Assembly (NCBI GenBank): GCA_018725485.1
Contig: QLUP01000059.1
Coordinates: 1-6,351, forward strand
Source of the DNA: Candidatus Lithacetigena glycinireducens
GTDB taxonomy: Bacteria > Coprothermobacterota > HKB111
Reading direction: 5' to 3'
DNA: 6,351 bases
Part shown: positions 6,306-6,351 of the stretch, piece after piece
Layout of the letters: each line of letters begins with the position of its first letter
Numbering within the stretch: the stretch's first letter is position 1
Made by a program: the position numbers and the translations under genes
The notes under the pieces: model-generated
What the model saw: only the letters and a program-made list of their open reading frames with translations
Database searches by the model: none
What the model was told of the DNA's origin: nothing

Positions 6306-6351
6306 TTACTTGTCTATTTTTATAGTATATTCTATGAATACTTCTCCTCCC
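6306..6351 (-). CDS. Possible C-terminal end of an upstream gene (partial, unknown product)
   Basis: Read on the minus strand from the window edge, one frame gives GGEVFIEYTIKIDK followed by a TAA stop at 6308-6306. The alternation of hydrophobic and polar residues looks like a terminal beta strand, and the composition is more protein-like than the other two frames. Fourteen codons are far too few to identify a family. If real, it would leave a 79-nt gap before the ROK gene on the same strand. The G-rich start of this stretch could alternatively be a Shine-Dalgarno-like sequence, but no usable start codon follows it. Confidence 0.35.
   Translation of the reverse strand, partial: GGEVFIEYTIKIDK

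Noticed and set aside
6342-6351. GGGAGGAG on the minus strand as a Shine-Dalgarno for a small leader gene
   Set aside because: No ATG, GTG or TTG follows at a usable distance; the stretch reads better as the coding tail of an upstream gene.

Overview
The window is an AT-rich stretch of bacterial DNA carrying one tightly packed run of five complete genes, all on the minus strand, so transcription runs from the right edge to the left. In transcription order they are a ROK-family sugar kinase (6226 to 5267), a major facilitator superfamily (MFS) transporter with Spinster-like motifs (5243 to 3879), a GH36 alpha-galactosidase close to the Thermotoga GalA type (3898 to 2189), a PfkB/FruK/LacC-type sugar-phosphate kinase (2192 to 1272) and a compact GH1 beta-glycosidase (1262 to 6). 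The junctions are a 23-nt gap, a 20-nt overlap, a 4-nt ATGA overlap and a 9-nt gap. This is the signature of a single polycistronic, translationally coupled unit.

Read together, the genes form a small catabolic cassette. A permease brings an uncharged glycoside into the cell. Two cytosolic glycosidases (neither has a signal peptide) remove alpha-galactosyl and beta-linked hexosyl units. A hexokinase-like ROK enzyme phosphorylates a released sugar, and a PfkB kinase adds the second phosphate to give a ketose bisphosphate or equivalent. The GH1 enzyme has the E-W pair of enzymes acting on non-phosphorylated sugars rather than the S-K-Y pocket of 6-phospho-glycosidases. That agrees with import by a permease instead of a phosphotransferase system. 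The natural substrate cannot be read from sequence. An alpha-galactosyl-(beta-hexosyl)-X compound would need exactly these two hydrolases. Candidates include galactosylated glycerol head groups of galactolipids, galactomannan fragments or raffinose-type sugars.

The right edge (6227 to 6351) holds a short AT-rich leader with two TATAAT hexamers but no convincing -35 partner. It may also hold the last 14 codons of another minus-strand gene, stopping at 6306 to 6308. No regulator, RNA gene, mobile element, CRISPR array or long repeat is visible, and no gene-free stretch exceeds about 125 bases. The left edge stops just after the GH1 stop codon, so no terminator can be seen.

The host looks like a low-GC anaerobic, possibly thermophilic, fermentative bacterium. 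Lys/Ile-rich proteins, strong AGGAGG ribosome binding sites, a Thermotoga-like GH36 and a compact archaeal-like GH1 would fit Atribacterota, Dictyoglomota, Thermotogota or clostridial/halanaerobial Bacillota. This is inference; nothing here fixes the phylum. The gene families are all known. What is worth a second look is the combination, especially a Spinster-like transporter as the only uptake system in an alpha/beta-galactoside locus.
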